A stretch of DNA of 64,000 nt from Planctomycetota bacterium (GTDB taxonomy: Bacteria; Planctomycetota; UBA1135; GCA-002686595): contig NYUD01000038.1 of assembly GCA_002683825.1 (NCBI GenBank), positions 1-64,000 on the forward strand, written 5' to 3'. Made by a program: the position numbers and the translations under genes. Positions 38,801 through 46,366 of this stretch are shown here, one piece after another; the first letter of the stretch is position 1, and every line of letters begins with the position of its first letter. The notes under the pieces are model-generated. The model worked only from the letters and a program-made list of their open reading frames with translations, did no database searches and was not told the DNA's origin.

Positions 38801-39223
38801 GCCCCCTTCCAGCTTCCGGCTCCGGGCCAGGTGGTTGTCGCCCAGGTGTTCTACCGCACGGACCCCATCGATCCGTGGCGGCTCGTCTCGAACGTGAACT
38901 CGACCCAGCTGCGACAGGACTTCGATATTCGCACGATAGAGGAGGATGGGGCCATCACCGTTCAGGAGTACAACGTCCTGCCGGGTCCGTTCCTGCTCTC
39001 GCCGCCGACGGACGCACAGGGGCGCACCCTGATCACCTTCAACGTCCCTGACCCGGGCGTGCCCCCCGGCGGAGCGCTCGAGCTGCGTCTCGGGATCCAG
39101 GCGGTCCTGGAGCGATCCCCTGGACACACTCCGGCCGTGCCGGTCTTCGAGTACTCTTCCATCGAGGTCTGGAGCATGCCGGCGACCGCCTCGGAGCACA
39201 GGGGCGTCGAGTTCGCGTTCTGA
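35801..39223 (+). CDS. exported multidomain protein: beta-propeller, diheme cytochrome c peroxidase-like region, thrombospondin-3 Ca repeats
   Basis: A 1140-residue protein from ATG 35801 (GGAG 8 bases upstream), with a cleavable signal (FFVARLFLVGLLAQSALGQ). Residues ~50-440 resemble a YVTN/NHL-type beta-propeller (RDGTFYAINTHGSMLVWF, GWGFIASSTGDRVAVLDPNGNRLG). A di-heme region follows with two c-type haem motifs, CASCH at 470-474 and CGACH at 602-606, in a layout like MauG/cytochrome c peroxidases. Around residue ~810 is a Ca-binding type-3 repeat (DRDGDGLGRQAEASLGTDPEMTDTDGDTFPDGYE). The C-terminal ~250 residues look like beta-sandwich domains. A periplasmic or surface oxidoreductase role is inferred; only two haems are predicted. 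Confidence 0.8.
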   Translation: MGMQRFFVARLFLVGLLAQSALGQGAIEHRKFPPLKGPYVKLTDNFRDHTNFNVETVRGMASARDGTFYAINTHGSMLVWFADGNPEPAGNWGTLNNPVSLAVFDQLAFVVGGTTHALAVHDRFTGEILSVVSLPSEPGDLVIDETTSIAYICSQAENVVVALDVSDPYGIREIERHVVPGEAPRFLNLDTHPVSGERVLIVAPMLSGNNTVPRRGRSGVHVTLEAATGDIYNVSGLENGGLPDEDLIVLPLVGGVRPAQLSSGREAGTLMLEHARNPLTGEYWALTVDLHNDIAGQRGESELRGIFATNALSIFAPDALSAPRDLPDRIIDLDDEDPFTAGPQYSASSAVSFPYALTFVPETSSTLGGWGFIASSTGDRVAVLDPNGNRLGTLPLPAGAIPRDLIVDEMATSLGVYCWGTNEILVFLLADLTHPPIVLALGVDPTPASVKAGRAIFYDADPSLDGHVTCASCHVAGGSDLLAWKLSGLDDDQKDIMVTQSLIGIQDTPGYHWREERSVREFNGAFVGLLGHDEPLDESPGSELDNFVDFLFSLQPHANHEQSRRRVLDDAITPQVFRNGLSGSAVRGQDVFLFPTVLERPCGACHLPPSGTAGVSVADGALALPRAQTFGVAHLRQLNHRDQDIVVLSDPILGPDDVEIARGGFGLLHSGVVPDILAFAQGFKAFTPQQHADMAAYMHQYDQGTAPAVHVAIQLDVQGTEVAEERIRDLLLRQARRGWIDVVATGRTTVQGQPRELRWLYRPGPGGNEGVFEPDGISAPNLTLAQLSLLAQAGIANYVFLGLPPGNGEMWAHDRDGDGLGRQAEASLGTDPEMTDTDGDTFPDGYEVLHGSDPLVANASVNDTTPPVVAPGFPWLDHTAATFAKFFIECDEPVRLAVEASVAGGPTHQTMVRQPARRHTVVIQGLDRSFDGGVQNRYVATIRAIDLSGNETVSQLEFEMLEACRGIEALVVNDLQWVRTTPMGNTLDATAEILVEFERDAPFQLPAPGQVVVAQVFYRTDPIDPWRLVSNVNSTQLRQDFDIRTIEEDGAITVQEYNVLPGPFLLSPPTDAQGRTLITFNVPDPGVPPGGALELRLGIQAVLERSPGHTPAVPVFEYSSIEVWSMPATASEHRGVEFAF

Positions 39224-39281
39224 CCGGCCGAACCTGCTTGGCAGCCTTTCGAGCCCGTGCTAGCCTCATTCCGGGACCTTC

Positions 39282-41606
39282 GTGGACACGCTCTTCCCTA
39301 CTCGAGTCGGCCTCGTCGCCGGCGTGATCCTCAGCGGCTGCAGCGAGTCCGTGCAGACCAGCGGCAGCGGTCCCTTCGACGCCCGTTCCTACCGGACGAT
39401 CCGGGTCGCCCACCTCGATGATTCGAAGCTGGATTGGGTCGAGGTGCCCGAGGCGGATCCCGAGGATGGGGGGCGGTTTCGCGAGGTCGAGCTGTCGACC
39501 TTCGGGACGGAGGAACTCCTGAGCGGTGCGACGGCGGCGATGCGCACGATCGCCAGCCGGATTCTCTTCGACGAGATGAAGGGCATCGGGCACTTTTTCG
39601 CCGACGGTTTCCAGGGCCCGTCCCTGGACGGCCGATCCAGCACGCTCGAGCGGACCGCCTTTCTCAATGGGTTCCGGGAATACCTTTCCGGCTTCGATCG
39701 GATCCGCGATCTGGGGTTCAAGGAACTCTCCGTGGAAAGGGCCGAGGGGGACGACGTTCACCTTCGACTCGAGGTCAAGCTCTCCGTTCTGGGGCGGAGC
39801 GGTTCCGCCATGCGTCACGCTGTACTGCGCTTCCCGGCGGTCGTCGCTCCGGTCGAGGGTTACTGGCGCTTTCTACGCTGGGGCAACGTGTCCATCGATG
39901 ACAGGCGCGGGTCGGAGATTCACTTTCTCGAAAGAACGAAGGAGGTCGGCCTGCGGGCTCATTTCGAGGACCGCGTGCGGATTCCCGGCGAGAACATCGC
40001 AGCGCTGCTCTACGTCAACGGCGGCCTGGTCCTCACGGATACCGATGGAGACGGGGATCTCGACATCTACGTCACCCGCCTGGGGGCGAATTTCCATTTC
40101 AAGAACGACGGCAAGGGGCGCTTCGACAATGTAGCCAAGGAGGATGGAAGCGCGGATGAGGGGCATGGCCACGGAGCCCTTTTTGTCGAACTGGATGGGG
40201 ATGGCGATCTCGACCTCGTGGTTGCGAACAACGCCTTGATGACGCCTGAGTTCCCCACCACGGTGCTCTGGAACGAGGGCGAGCGGTTCGAGGCGGATGG
40301 CGGGCTCGGCGACGTGTCCGGCTATGGAACCGCCGTGGCTGGCGCGGACTACGACAACGACGGCGACCTGGACGTGTTCGTCGGGCGCTACGGAGACGCT
40401 GCGCAGGAGCACTCCTACAGCACGGCACGCAACGCTCCTCCCGATCTGCTCTTCCAAAACGACGGCGAGCGCAGGTTGCGCGACGCCGCCGCAGCTGCGG
40501 GAATCCACAACACCGGTTGGACCCTGGCCGCGACCTTCGGGGACTACGACGTCGACGGTGACCAGGATCTGTACATCAGCAACGATTTCGGGATCAACGA
40601 GCTGTACAAGAATCGGGGTGATGGAACGTTCGAAGAGGTCGCGCACCTCCTGGGGGCGGCGGATCTGGGCAACGGGATGGGAGCCAATTGGGTCGACCAC
40701 GACCGGGACGGCGACTTCGATCTATACTCGGTCAACATGTACTCGACAGCCGGCAAACGCGTGCTGGAGGCTCAGCTCGAACAGCTCAGCGGTGAGACGA
40801 TCGACGGTCTGAAGAAGATGGCGGGGGGGAACACCATGCTGCGCAACGACGGCGGCACCTTCGTGGACGTCTCGGCCGATGTGGGCTGCCGGGACGCAGG
40901 CTGGGCCTGGGGGACGGAGTTCTTCGACTACGACTCGGACGGCGATCTCGACATGTTGATCGCCAACGGCTACTGGTCGTCGAAACGCCGGCGGGACTTG
41001 TGAAGCTGCTACTGGCGCCTCGTGCAGGTGCAGGAGACCGATGAAAAGCTTGCCCTCGAAAACATCGAAGTCCTGACCAACGTGCAGGATGAGATTCAGG
41101 CTGCGACCGGCCGTCCGAACATGCGTTCGCTTTCCTTATCGGGCTACGAACGAAACCTCCTGGGTCGCAACGACGGTGGCGGTCGCTTCGAAAATATCGC
41201 CTCGCTGGTGGGGATCGACACCGTTCTGGACAGCCGTAGCGTCGTCAGTGGCGACATCGATGGGGACGGGGATCTCGATCTGGTGCTGAGAAATTTCACC
41301 AACCCGAGGCTCCTGTACATGGAGAACGTGTATCCGCAGCCCGGGAACTACCTGCGTGTGCGTCTGGAGGGGGAGGCCGGGAATCCGACGGGCATCGGGG
41401 CGCAGGTGCGCCTGGAAGCGAACGGATGGATTCAGGAGCAGGCTGTCACGGCGGGAGCCGGATTCATGACCCAGCATCCGAGCGTTTTGCACTACGGGTT
41501 GGGCGAACACACGGGCGTTGAGCGGGTTGTCGTGCGCTGGCCCGACGGGACCGAGAGCGTGGTGGACTCGCCCGAGCTCGGACGCGAGCTGGTGGTTCGG
41601 CGATGA
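39282..41606 (+). CDS. FG-GAP/ASPIC-UnbV lipoprotein interrupted by one in-frame TGA (readthrough, selenoprotein or pseudogene)
   Basis: GTG 39282 begins a lipoprotein signal (VGLVAGVILSGC). Residues ~1-215 are a mixed alpha/beta domain. FG-GAP repeats with D-x-D-G-D-x-D loops follow (DTDGDGDLDIYVTR, DYDNDGDLDVFVGR, DYDVDGDQDLYISN, DYDSDGDLDMLIAN). The frame stops at TGA 41001-41003 (codon 574), then continues in the same frame without another stop to 41606, giving SCYWRLVQV, another FG-GAP loop (DIDGDGDLDLVLRN) and a complete ASPIC/UnbV domain (YLRVRLEGEAGNPTGIGA ... VVRWPDGTESV). With readthrough the protein is 774 residues and architecturally complete. Whether the TGA is decoded cannot be settled from this sequence. 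Confidence 0.75.
41001..41031 (+). other. in-frame TGA with a possible SECIS-like hairpin
   Basis: TGA at 41001-41003 lies in ...RRDL-TGA-SCYWR.... Eleven bases later GCGCCT (41015-41020) can pair with AGGTGC (41026-41031, one G-U) around a CGTGC loop containing GU. That puts the loop at a distance from the UGA similar to bacterial SECIS elements. The stem is short, so this is only suggestive. Confidence 0.3.
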
Positions 41607-41607
41607 C

Positions 41608-41646
41608 AAAAAAAAGAGCGGAGGCTTCCGATAGAAGCCTCCGCTC
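41608..41646 (-). terminator. strong intrinsic terminator of the cysteine-rich protein gene
   Basis: A perfect 13-bp stem (GAGCGGAGGCTTC at 41616-41628 with its reverse complement at 41634-41646) encloses the loop CGATA. On the minus strand it is followed by eight T residues (A-run 41608-41615). It lies 21 bp beyond the stop of the cysteine-rich gene. On the plus strand, where the ASPIC gene ends at 41606, no T-run follows, so termination is directional. Confidence 0.93.
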
Positions 41647-41667
41647 GAAAGTCGTTTCGATCCGAGC

Positions 41668-42750
41668 CTAGAGCCCGAAAAGTTCCGAGCGCGCGCCGGT
41701 GATGAGGTTGCGCTGCACGACGATGCGGGAATTCAGCTGTTCCACGTTCTTGGCGATGGCGGACAGGCGTGCCTTGGCCTTGTCGCATCGAATCGTCGTG
41801 ACGAGGGAAGCGAGGGCGACCTTTTTATTTTCTTCGTCGCAGCAATCGTCGCTGTCGTCTTGATCGCAGCAATCACCCTCGGCGGAGGCCTTCTGGACCA
41901 GGTTTGCGGAGCAATCGGTGTCGCCCGTTGAAGCGATCACGACGGCGGCGTCTTTCGTTCGCGAAGAGCAGGACCCTTCTCCTTTCGTCGCCGCGACGAG
42001 CTTCTTCGAGGCGGCGGTAATCGGGCACTCTCCAGCGCCCTCGACGCATTCCTCTTTTCCCGCGTTCGAGACGAGTTGTGCGGACTGTTCGGAAGCGGAG
42101 CACTTGTCTCCATCCTCGGCGATGACGGCTTTCGCCTGGGACGCACATTGCCCGCCCGCTTTCTCCTGGGTGTTGGCGACGCGCCTGGCCTTCGCACCGA
42201 AAGGCAAGTCCTCGGCGAATTCACCGACCGAGTTGCCGCAGGAGGTCTTACCGTTTGCGGCGAGGGCCGTAGTGACTTTCTTCGAAGAGCATGTCGAGCC
42301 GTTCCCGGAGCTCGCCAGGATCCCGGCCGTCTTCTCCGAGCAAGCGCCTTCGGTGGCGGCTGTCTTGTCGCCTGAGCACTGGGCGGGCGAGGCGAGCGTG
42401 AGTTTCGCGCCGGCGGTCTCTTCGGTGGAGAGGATCGAACGGCGCGAGGCGATCTGCAGGCGTACCGAGGCGAGTTCCGCTTCGAGGGCGGCCAGCTCGG
42501 CCTTCACGAAGGCGAGCTGGGCTTCCGAGCGCAGGACGCGCGCCTTGGTGTAGGCCGCACCGAGCGCGAATGTGTCGCTGTCAGCGAGGACGCTCTCGCC
42601 GGCCTGCTTCGCCTCATCGCAAGCCACGGCTGCCTCGTCGCAGGACTCGGCAGCGTCGTCACAGGCCTGGGCGCCTCCTGCCGGGCACTCCTGAGACGCG
42701 AGAATGGCGGGACACAGAATCAGGAAAAGGGGGAGGAGAAGTCGCTTCAT
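41668..42750 (-). CDS. secreted cysteine-rich repeat protein of unknown function
   Basis: A 360-residue protein from ATG 42750, with a signal peptide (LLLPLFLILCPAILA-SQ). The mature part has four Cys spaced by ~7 residues (ECPAGGAQACDDAAESCDEAAVACDE). An ~45-residue amphipathic helix follows (RSEAQLAFVKAELAALEAEL). A ~190-residue region of loose repeats comes next, each of 20-25 residues with G-x-x-C-S/A-x-x-K followed by an Ala-rich stretch (GSTCSSKKVTTALAANGKTSC, GQCASQAKAVIAEDGDKC, GSCSSRTKDAAVVIASTGDTDC). Then CCDQDDSDDCC and a final helix end the protein. Roughly 19 Cys are predicted in the mature protein, so multiple disulfides or metal binding are likely. A monocistronic unit with its own strong terminator. 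No family recognised. Confidence 0.78.
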   Translation of the reverse strand: MKRLLLPLFLILCPAILASQECPAGGAQACDDAAESCDEAAVACDEAKQAGESVLADSDTFALGAAYTKARVLRSEAQLAFVKAELAALEAELASVRLQIASRRSILSTEETAGAKLTLASPAQCSGDKTAATEGACSEKTAGILASSGNGSTCSSKKVTTALAANGKTSCGNSVGEFAEDLPFGAKARRVANTQEKAGGQCASQAKAVIAEDGDKCSASEQSAQLVSNAGKEECVEGAGECPITAASKKLVAATKGEGSCSSRTKDAAVVIASTGDTDCSANLVQKASAEGDCCDQDDSDDCCDEENKKVALASLVTTIRCDKAKARLSAIAKNVEQLNSRIVVQRNLITGARSELFGL

Positions 42751-43114
42751 GGAAGTGGGCTGTGCTGAGGTGGGGGTCGTGGGTGATGTTGTTGGACGGG
42801 ATAGGGATCCACTCTGTACGACCAAAGGATAGGTCGAGAATGCCGTAAGGTGTGGTAGGGGAAGCGTAAATCCGTTCGGCTCGGTGCGGGGAGATCCCGC
42901 TGCCCCCTCGAGGTCGGGGCATCCCGAGAAATCCATTCTGTTCGAGGCACGATTCCGTCGGGAACCCACGACGGGTTGAGGGGTTAGGATGGCCGGCCTC
43001 CTCCATTTCTCCCTTTCCGGAGCCCGAGGAACCGCGGAGGGGTCCTCCCGGCGCCCTGGGCGGGTGGGGCCCAGGGGGGGGATTCTTGCTGGCTCATTTC
43101 CCGGACCGACGAAC
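42751..43114. other. divergent intergenic region, cysteine-rich gene / Tat oxidoreductase gene
   Basis: About 360 bp without a convincing gene. Near the plus-strand gene there is a GC-rich inverted repeat CCCTGGGC (43054-43061) / GCCCAGGG (43069-43076) with a GGGTGGG loop, 39 bp before the ATG at 43115. It could fold in the 5' leader. No T-run follows and no consensus promoter was identified. Confidence 0.4.
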
Positions 43115-44530
43115 ATGACCGAACGATTCACCCGGCGTACCGCCCTCACCTACGCAGGTGCCCTGGGGGGCCTGGCCGCTTCCGGATGCCTCGCGAACCG
43201 ACCGGTGCGCCACGTCAGCGGCCGGCTGCGACACGCGTGCATCGGGGTCGGGGGCATGGGTCGCGCGGATGCGGAGCAGATCGCCTCCCATCCCGAAGTC
43301 GACATCGTCGCCCTCTGCGATGTGGATCAGGATCTGCTCGATCGGGCCAAGGAGCTCTACCCGGAGGCCCGCACCTACAGGGACTGGCGCGCGCTCCTGG
43401 AAGATGAGGCCGGCAACATCGACTCGGTCAACGTGACGACCCCCGACCACATGCATGCGGTCATTACCCTTTCGGCCTTGGCGGAGCAAAAGCATGTCTA
43501 CTGTCAAAAACCGCTGACGCGCACCGTGGCCGAAGCCCGTGCCGTGGCGGCCGCAGCCAGACGCACGCCGGTCGTCACCCAGATGGGGATTCAAAACCGT
43601 TCGAAAGCCCCCTACCGCTCCGCGCTCCAGCTCTTTCGGGAGAACCACATCGGCAAGATCCACCAGGTCCACGTGTGGTCCGATCGACCGGCCGGCTGGT
43701 GGCCCCAGGGGGTCGGCCGACCGGAGGGCAGCGATCCGGTGCCGGACGATTTGGCGTGGGATCTCTGGCTCGGCGTCGCGCCCGGACGACCGTTCAAGGA
43801 GAAGGCCTACCACCCCTTCGTCTGGCGCGGGTGGGAGGATTTCGGAACCGGGGCCCAGGGCGATATGGCCTGCCATCTGATGGATCCGGCCTTCTGGTTT
43901 CTCGGGCTCGGGGCTCCCACGCGCATTCGTTCCGAGGGACCGCCCCCCAATGGCGAGACCTATCCCCTCTGGTCGACGGTGCACTACGAGTTCGAGCCGA
44001 ACGAGCACACGACCCGCGGGCCGCTGCTTTTTACCTGGTACGACGGGGGACGCAAGCCACCGCGTTCACTGCTGGCGGACCTGGGTGTTTCGGAGCCATC
44101 CCCCCCCGCCCCCGAAGCCGAAACACAAACAGAAGTCGAGGCACAAGTCGGAGCCGAGGCAGCCGCCGAGGTCAGACCCACCGTCGTTCCCGCCAATGGT
44201 TGCCTCTTCGTCGGAACCGAAGGAGCTCTTCTGGCCGACCCCTACGCTCCGCCGCAGCTCTTGGCGGCGGACAGGTTCGCGCATGTCGAGATTCCCGAGG
44301 GCCAGGCCGTGAACCACTGGCATCAGTGGGTCGATGCCTGCCGCGGACAAGCCCTCGCCAGCGCCCCCTTCGAATACTCGGCGCACCTGACCGAGGTCGC
44401 CCTGCTCGGAAACGTCGCGCTGCGCTTTCCCCACGAGACGCTCGTATGGAACGCGAAGCGGATGCGCTTTCCCGATCGTCCGGCGGCGAATCGCTTCCTC
44501 TCCTCGACTCCGCGCCAGGGCTGGGGCTAG
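43115..44530 (+). CDS. Tat-exported Gfo/Idh/MocA family oxidoreductase (lipoprotein-like)
   Basis: A 471-residue protein. The N-terminus MTERFTRRTALTYAGALGGLAASGC combines a twin-arginine motif with a lipobox, so it is probably folded with its cofactor before export and then lipid-anchored. Residues ~40-165 form the NAD(P)-binding domain (ACIGVGGMGRADAEQIASH, SVNVTTPDHMHAVITLSALAEQKHVYCQKPL). The C-terminal domain holds WEDFGTGAQGDMACHLMDPAFW, typical of the Planctomycetes-rich exported subgroup. An unusual Ala/Glu/Pro-rich insert occupies residues ~328-355 (PEAETQTEVEAQVGAEAAAE). Substrate unknown; family members act on sugars and polyols. Confidence 0.88.
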   Translation: MTERFTRRTALTYAGALGGLAASGCLANRPVRHVSGRLRHACIGVGGMGRADAEQIASHPEVDIVALCDVDQDLLDRAKELYPEARTYRDWRALLEDEAGNIDSVNVTTPDHMHAVITLSALAEQKHVYCQKPLTRTVAEARAVAAAARRTPVVTQMGIQNRSKAPYRSALQLFRENHIGKIHQVHVWSDRPAGWWPQGVGRPEGSDPVPDDLAWDLWLGVAPGRPFKEKAYHPFVWRGWEDFGTGAQGDMACHLMDPAFWFLGLGAPTRIRSEGPPPNGETYPLWSTVHYEFEPNEHTTRGPLLFTWYDGGRKPPRSLLADLGVSEPSPPAPEAETQTEVEAQVGAEAAAEVRPTVVPANGCLFVGTEGALLADPYAPPQLLAADRFAHVEIPEGQAVNHWHQWVDACRGQALASAPFEYSAHLTEVALLGNVALRFPHETLVWNAKRMRFPDRPAANRFLSSTPRQGWG

Positions 44531-44555
44531 GTCCTGACGCCCCCGCCCCGCCGAG

Positions 44556-44927
44556 CTACCTCTTGCGCATCAGGGCGCGCGTGATGGCCGGGCCTGCGAT
44601 TCCGCCGGCCGTCAGGAGCATCACCAGGGCGATGAGAAGCTTCAGGGCTCCCTGCCATCCGCCCGGAAGCCCGGCCCAGACGAACAGGCCACCCAGTACG
44701 CCGAAGATCCCCAGTCCCGATAGCAGGATCCAGCCCTCGCGAAAGAACAGCCGCAGGTCCCGGTGGGCGTGACGGTGGTCGGGATCGAGTACCCAGCCGC
44801 GCGGGAGAGCGGCGCGGATCTCGCGCGCCGTGGGGGCGGGCCCCTTCTCCTTCCAGTTCTCGAGGTCGATCAGGCGTTCGATGGGGACGTGCTCGGCGTC
44901 CATCTGGGGCTGGCGCGGTTCGCTCAT
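44556..44927 (-). CDS. small membrane protein, translationally coupled to gatB
   Basis: A 123-residue protein starting at ATG 44927, which overlaps the gatB TGA by 4 bp (ATGA). The N-terminal ~60 residues are soluble and charged (EHVPIERLIDLENWKEKGPAPT). Two transmembrane helices follow (EGWILLSGLGIFGVLGGLFVWAGL and ALKLLIALVMLLTAGGIAGPAI) with a basic tail. It is the last gene of the gatCAB operon. I know of no GatCAB role for such a protein; function unknown. Confidence 0.72.
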   Translation of the reverse strand: MSEPRQPQMDAEHVPIERLIDLENWKEKGPAPTAREIRAALPRGWVLDPDHRHAHRDLRLFFREGWILLSGLGIFGVLGGLFVWAGLPGGWQGALKLLIALVMLLTAGGIAGPAITRALMRKR

Positions 44928-46366
44928 CCTGCAGCGTCTTCGATCAGGCGCAGGAGCGTGTCGCGGACCTCCTTGGGGTTGGCTTTGCCTTGCGAAGCCT
45001 TCATCACGGGGCCGACCAGGGCGCCCAGGGCCTTGAGCTTGCCGTCCCTGACCTGGGCTGCGACATCCTCGCGACCCAGGAGCGCCGTGCGGCACAAGGC
45101 CTCGATCGCGGAGGGGTCGCTGATCTGTTCCAGACCCAGCTCACCCACGAGCGTGGCAGCATCCTTCCCGCTCTCGAGCATCGAACCCAGCACCTCGCGT
45201 CCCGCGCTGCGGTGGATCGTTCCCTCCTGCACGAGTCGGACCAGATCCGCGAGGCCCTTCGCCGAGAGCCTCCCATCCTCCAGCTCGAGATCGCGCTCGC
45301 CGAGCGCGCGCATCAGGTCGTTGGTGATCCAGTTGGCCAGGTCCTTGGCCGCCACCCCCAGGGCCAGCGTGCCCTCGAAGAGGTCCGCCACAGACCGATC
45401 GGCGCAGAGCACCTGAGCATCGTATTCCGACAGGCCCAGCTCTCCCTGGAACCGGCTTCGTCGTGCGGCCGGAAGCTCCACCAGCAGGGTGCGCTGGTCT
45501 TCGATCCAATCCCGCGCCAGCACCAGGGGGGGAAGATCCGGTTCCGGAAAGTAGCGATAATCCTCGGCGTTTTCCTTCGATCGCATGGTGCTCGTTTCGC
45601 GCCGATCGGGGTTCCAGGCCCGCGTTTCCTGAACGACGCGCCCCCCGCCTTCAAGCACCTCTGTCTGACGGGCGATCTCGTGTTCGATCGCCCCGCCCAC
45701 GTGGCGAATCGAATTCAGGTTCTTGACCTCGACCTTGACGCCGAAGGGCGTGTTCGGGTGGTGGATCGAGACGTTGACGTCGCAGCGCAGGCTCCCCTTC
45801 TCCATGTCGCCGTCCGACACGCGCGTGTAGCGCAGGATTTCGCGCAGAGCTACGAGGAACGCCTTGGCCTCTTCCGACGACGACAGATCCGGTTCGGTCA
45901 CCATCTCGATCAGCGGAACCCCGGCGCGGTTCAGATCGACCAGCGTGCGCGAGCCCCGGTCGTGGATCGCCTTGCCGGCATCCTCTTCCATGTGGATGCG
46001 TTCGAAGCGCACCCGCGACCCATCCGGCAACGCCACGCCGCCTCCCAGCGCCAGGGGCCTGTCGTACTGGGAGATTTGGTAGCCCTTCGGCAGGTCGCAG
46101 TAGAAGTAGTTCTTGCGCGCAAAGACGCTGTGTTCACTCACCTCCGCGTCGAGGGCCAGACAGGCGCGTACGGCGTGTTTGACCGCTCCCTGATTCAGAA
46201 CGGGCAAGGCGCCCGGCTGGGCGCTGCAGACCACGCACGTGTGCGTGTTCGGCTCTTCACCGAAGGTGTTCGCACAGCCGCAGAAGAGCTTGGTGGCCGT
46301 GGCCAGCTGACAGTGGACCTCGAGCCCGATGACCGGTTCCCACGTGTTGTCCATGGACGGGCTCAT
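44924..46366 (-). CDS. gatB: Asp-tRNA(Asn)/Glu-tRNA(Gln) amidotransferase subunit B
   Basis: The tRNA-binding kinase-like subunit that phosphorylates and transamidates mischarged tRNA. From ATG 46366 (ATGA overlap with gatA) it is 480 residues, of normal length. Landmarks: VIGLEVHCQL, a four-Cys zinc site (CGCANTFG ... CVVCSAQPGALPVLN), FYCDLPKGYQISQYD, the RIHMEEDAGK segment, GSLRCDVNVSIH, RSKENAEDYRYFPEPDLPP, and the helical/YqeY-like C-terminal tail (VGPVMKASQGKANPKEV). The frame is open far upstream inside gatA, but that extension is antisense-free shadow, not protein. Confidence 0.96.
   Translation of the reverse strand: MSPSMDNTWEPVIGLEVHCQLATATKLFCGCANTFGEEPNTHTCVVCSAQPGALPVLNQGAVKHAVRACLALDAEVSEHSVFARKNYFYCDLPKGYQISQYDRPLALGGGVALPDGSRVRFERIHMEEDAGKAIHDRGSRTLVDLNRAGVPLIEMVTEPDLSSSEEAKAFLVALREILRYTRVSDGDMEKGSLRCDVNVSIHHPNTPFGVKVEVKNLNSIRHVGGAIEHEIARQTEVLEGGGRVVQETRAWNPDRRETSTMRSKENAEDYRYFPEPDLPPLVLARDWIEDQRTLLVELPAARRSRFQGELGLSEYDAQVLCADRSVADLFEGTLALGVAAKDLANWITNDLMRALGERDLELEDGRLSAKGLADLVRLVQEGTIHRSAGREVLGSMLESGKDAATLVGELGLEQISDPSAIEALCRTALLGREDVAAQVRDGKLKALGALVGPVMKASQGKANPKEVRDTLLRLIEDAAG

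Noticed and set aside
41616-41646. Bidirectional terminator also serving the FG-GAP/ASPIC gene
   Set aside because: On the plus strand the stem is followed by GAAAGTCG, not a T-run; the A-run precedes it. It terminates the minus-strand gene.
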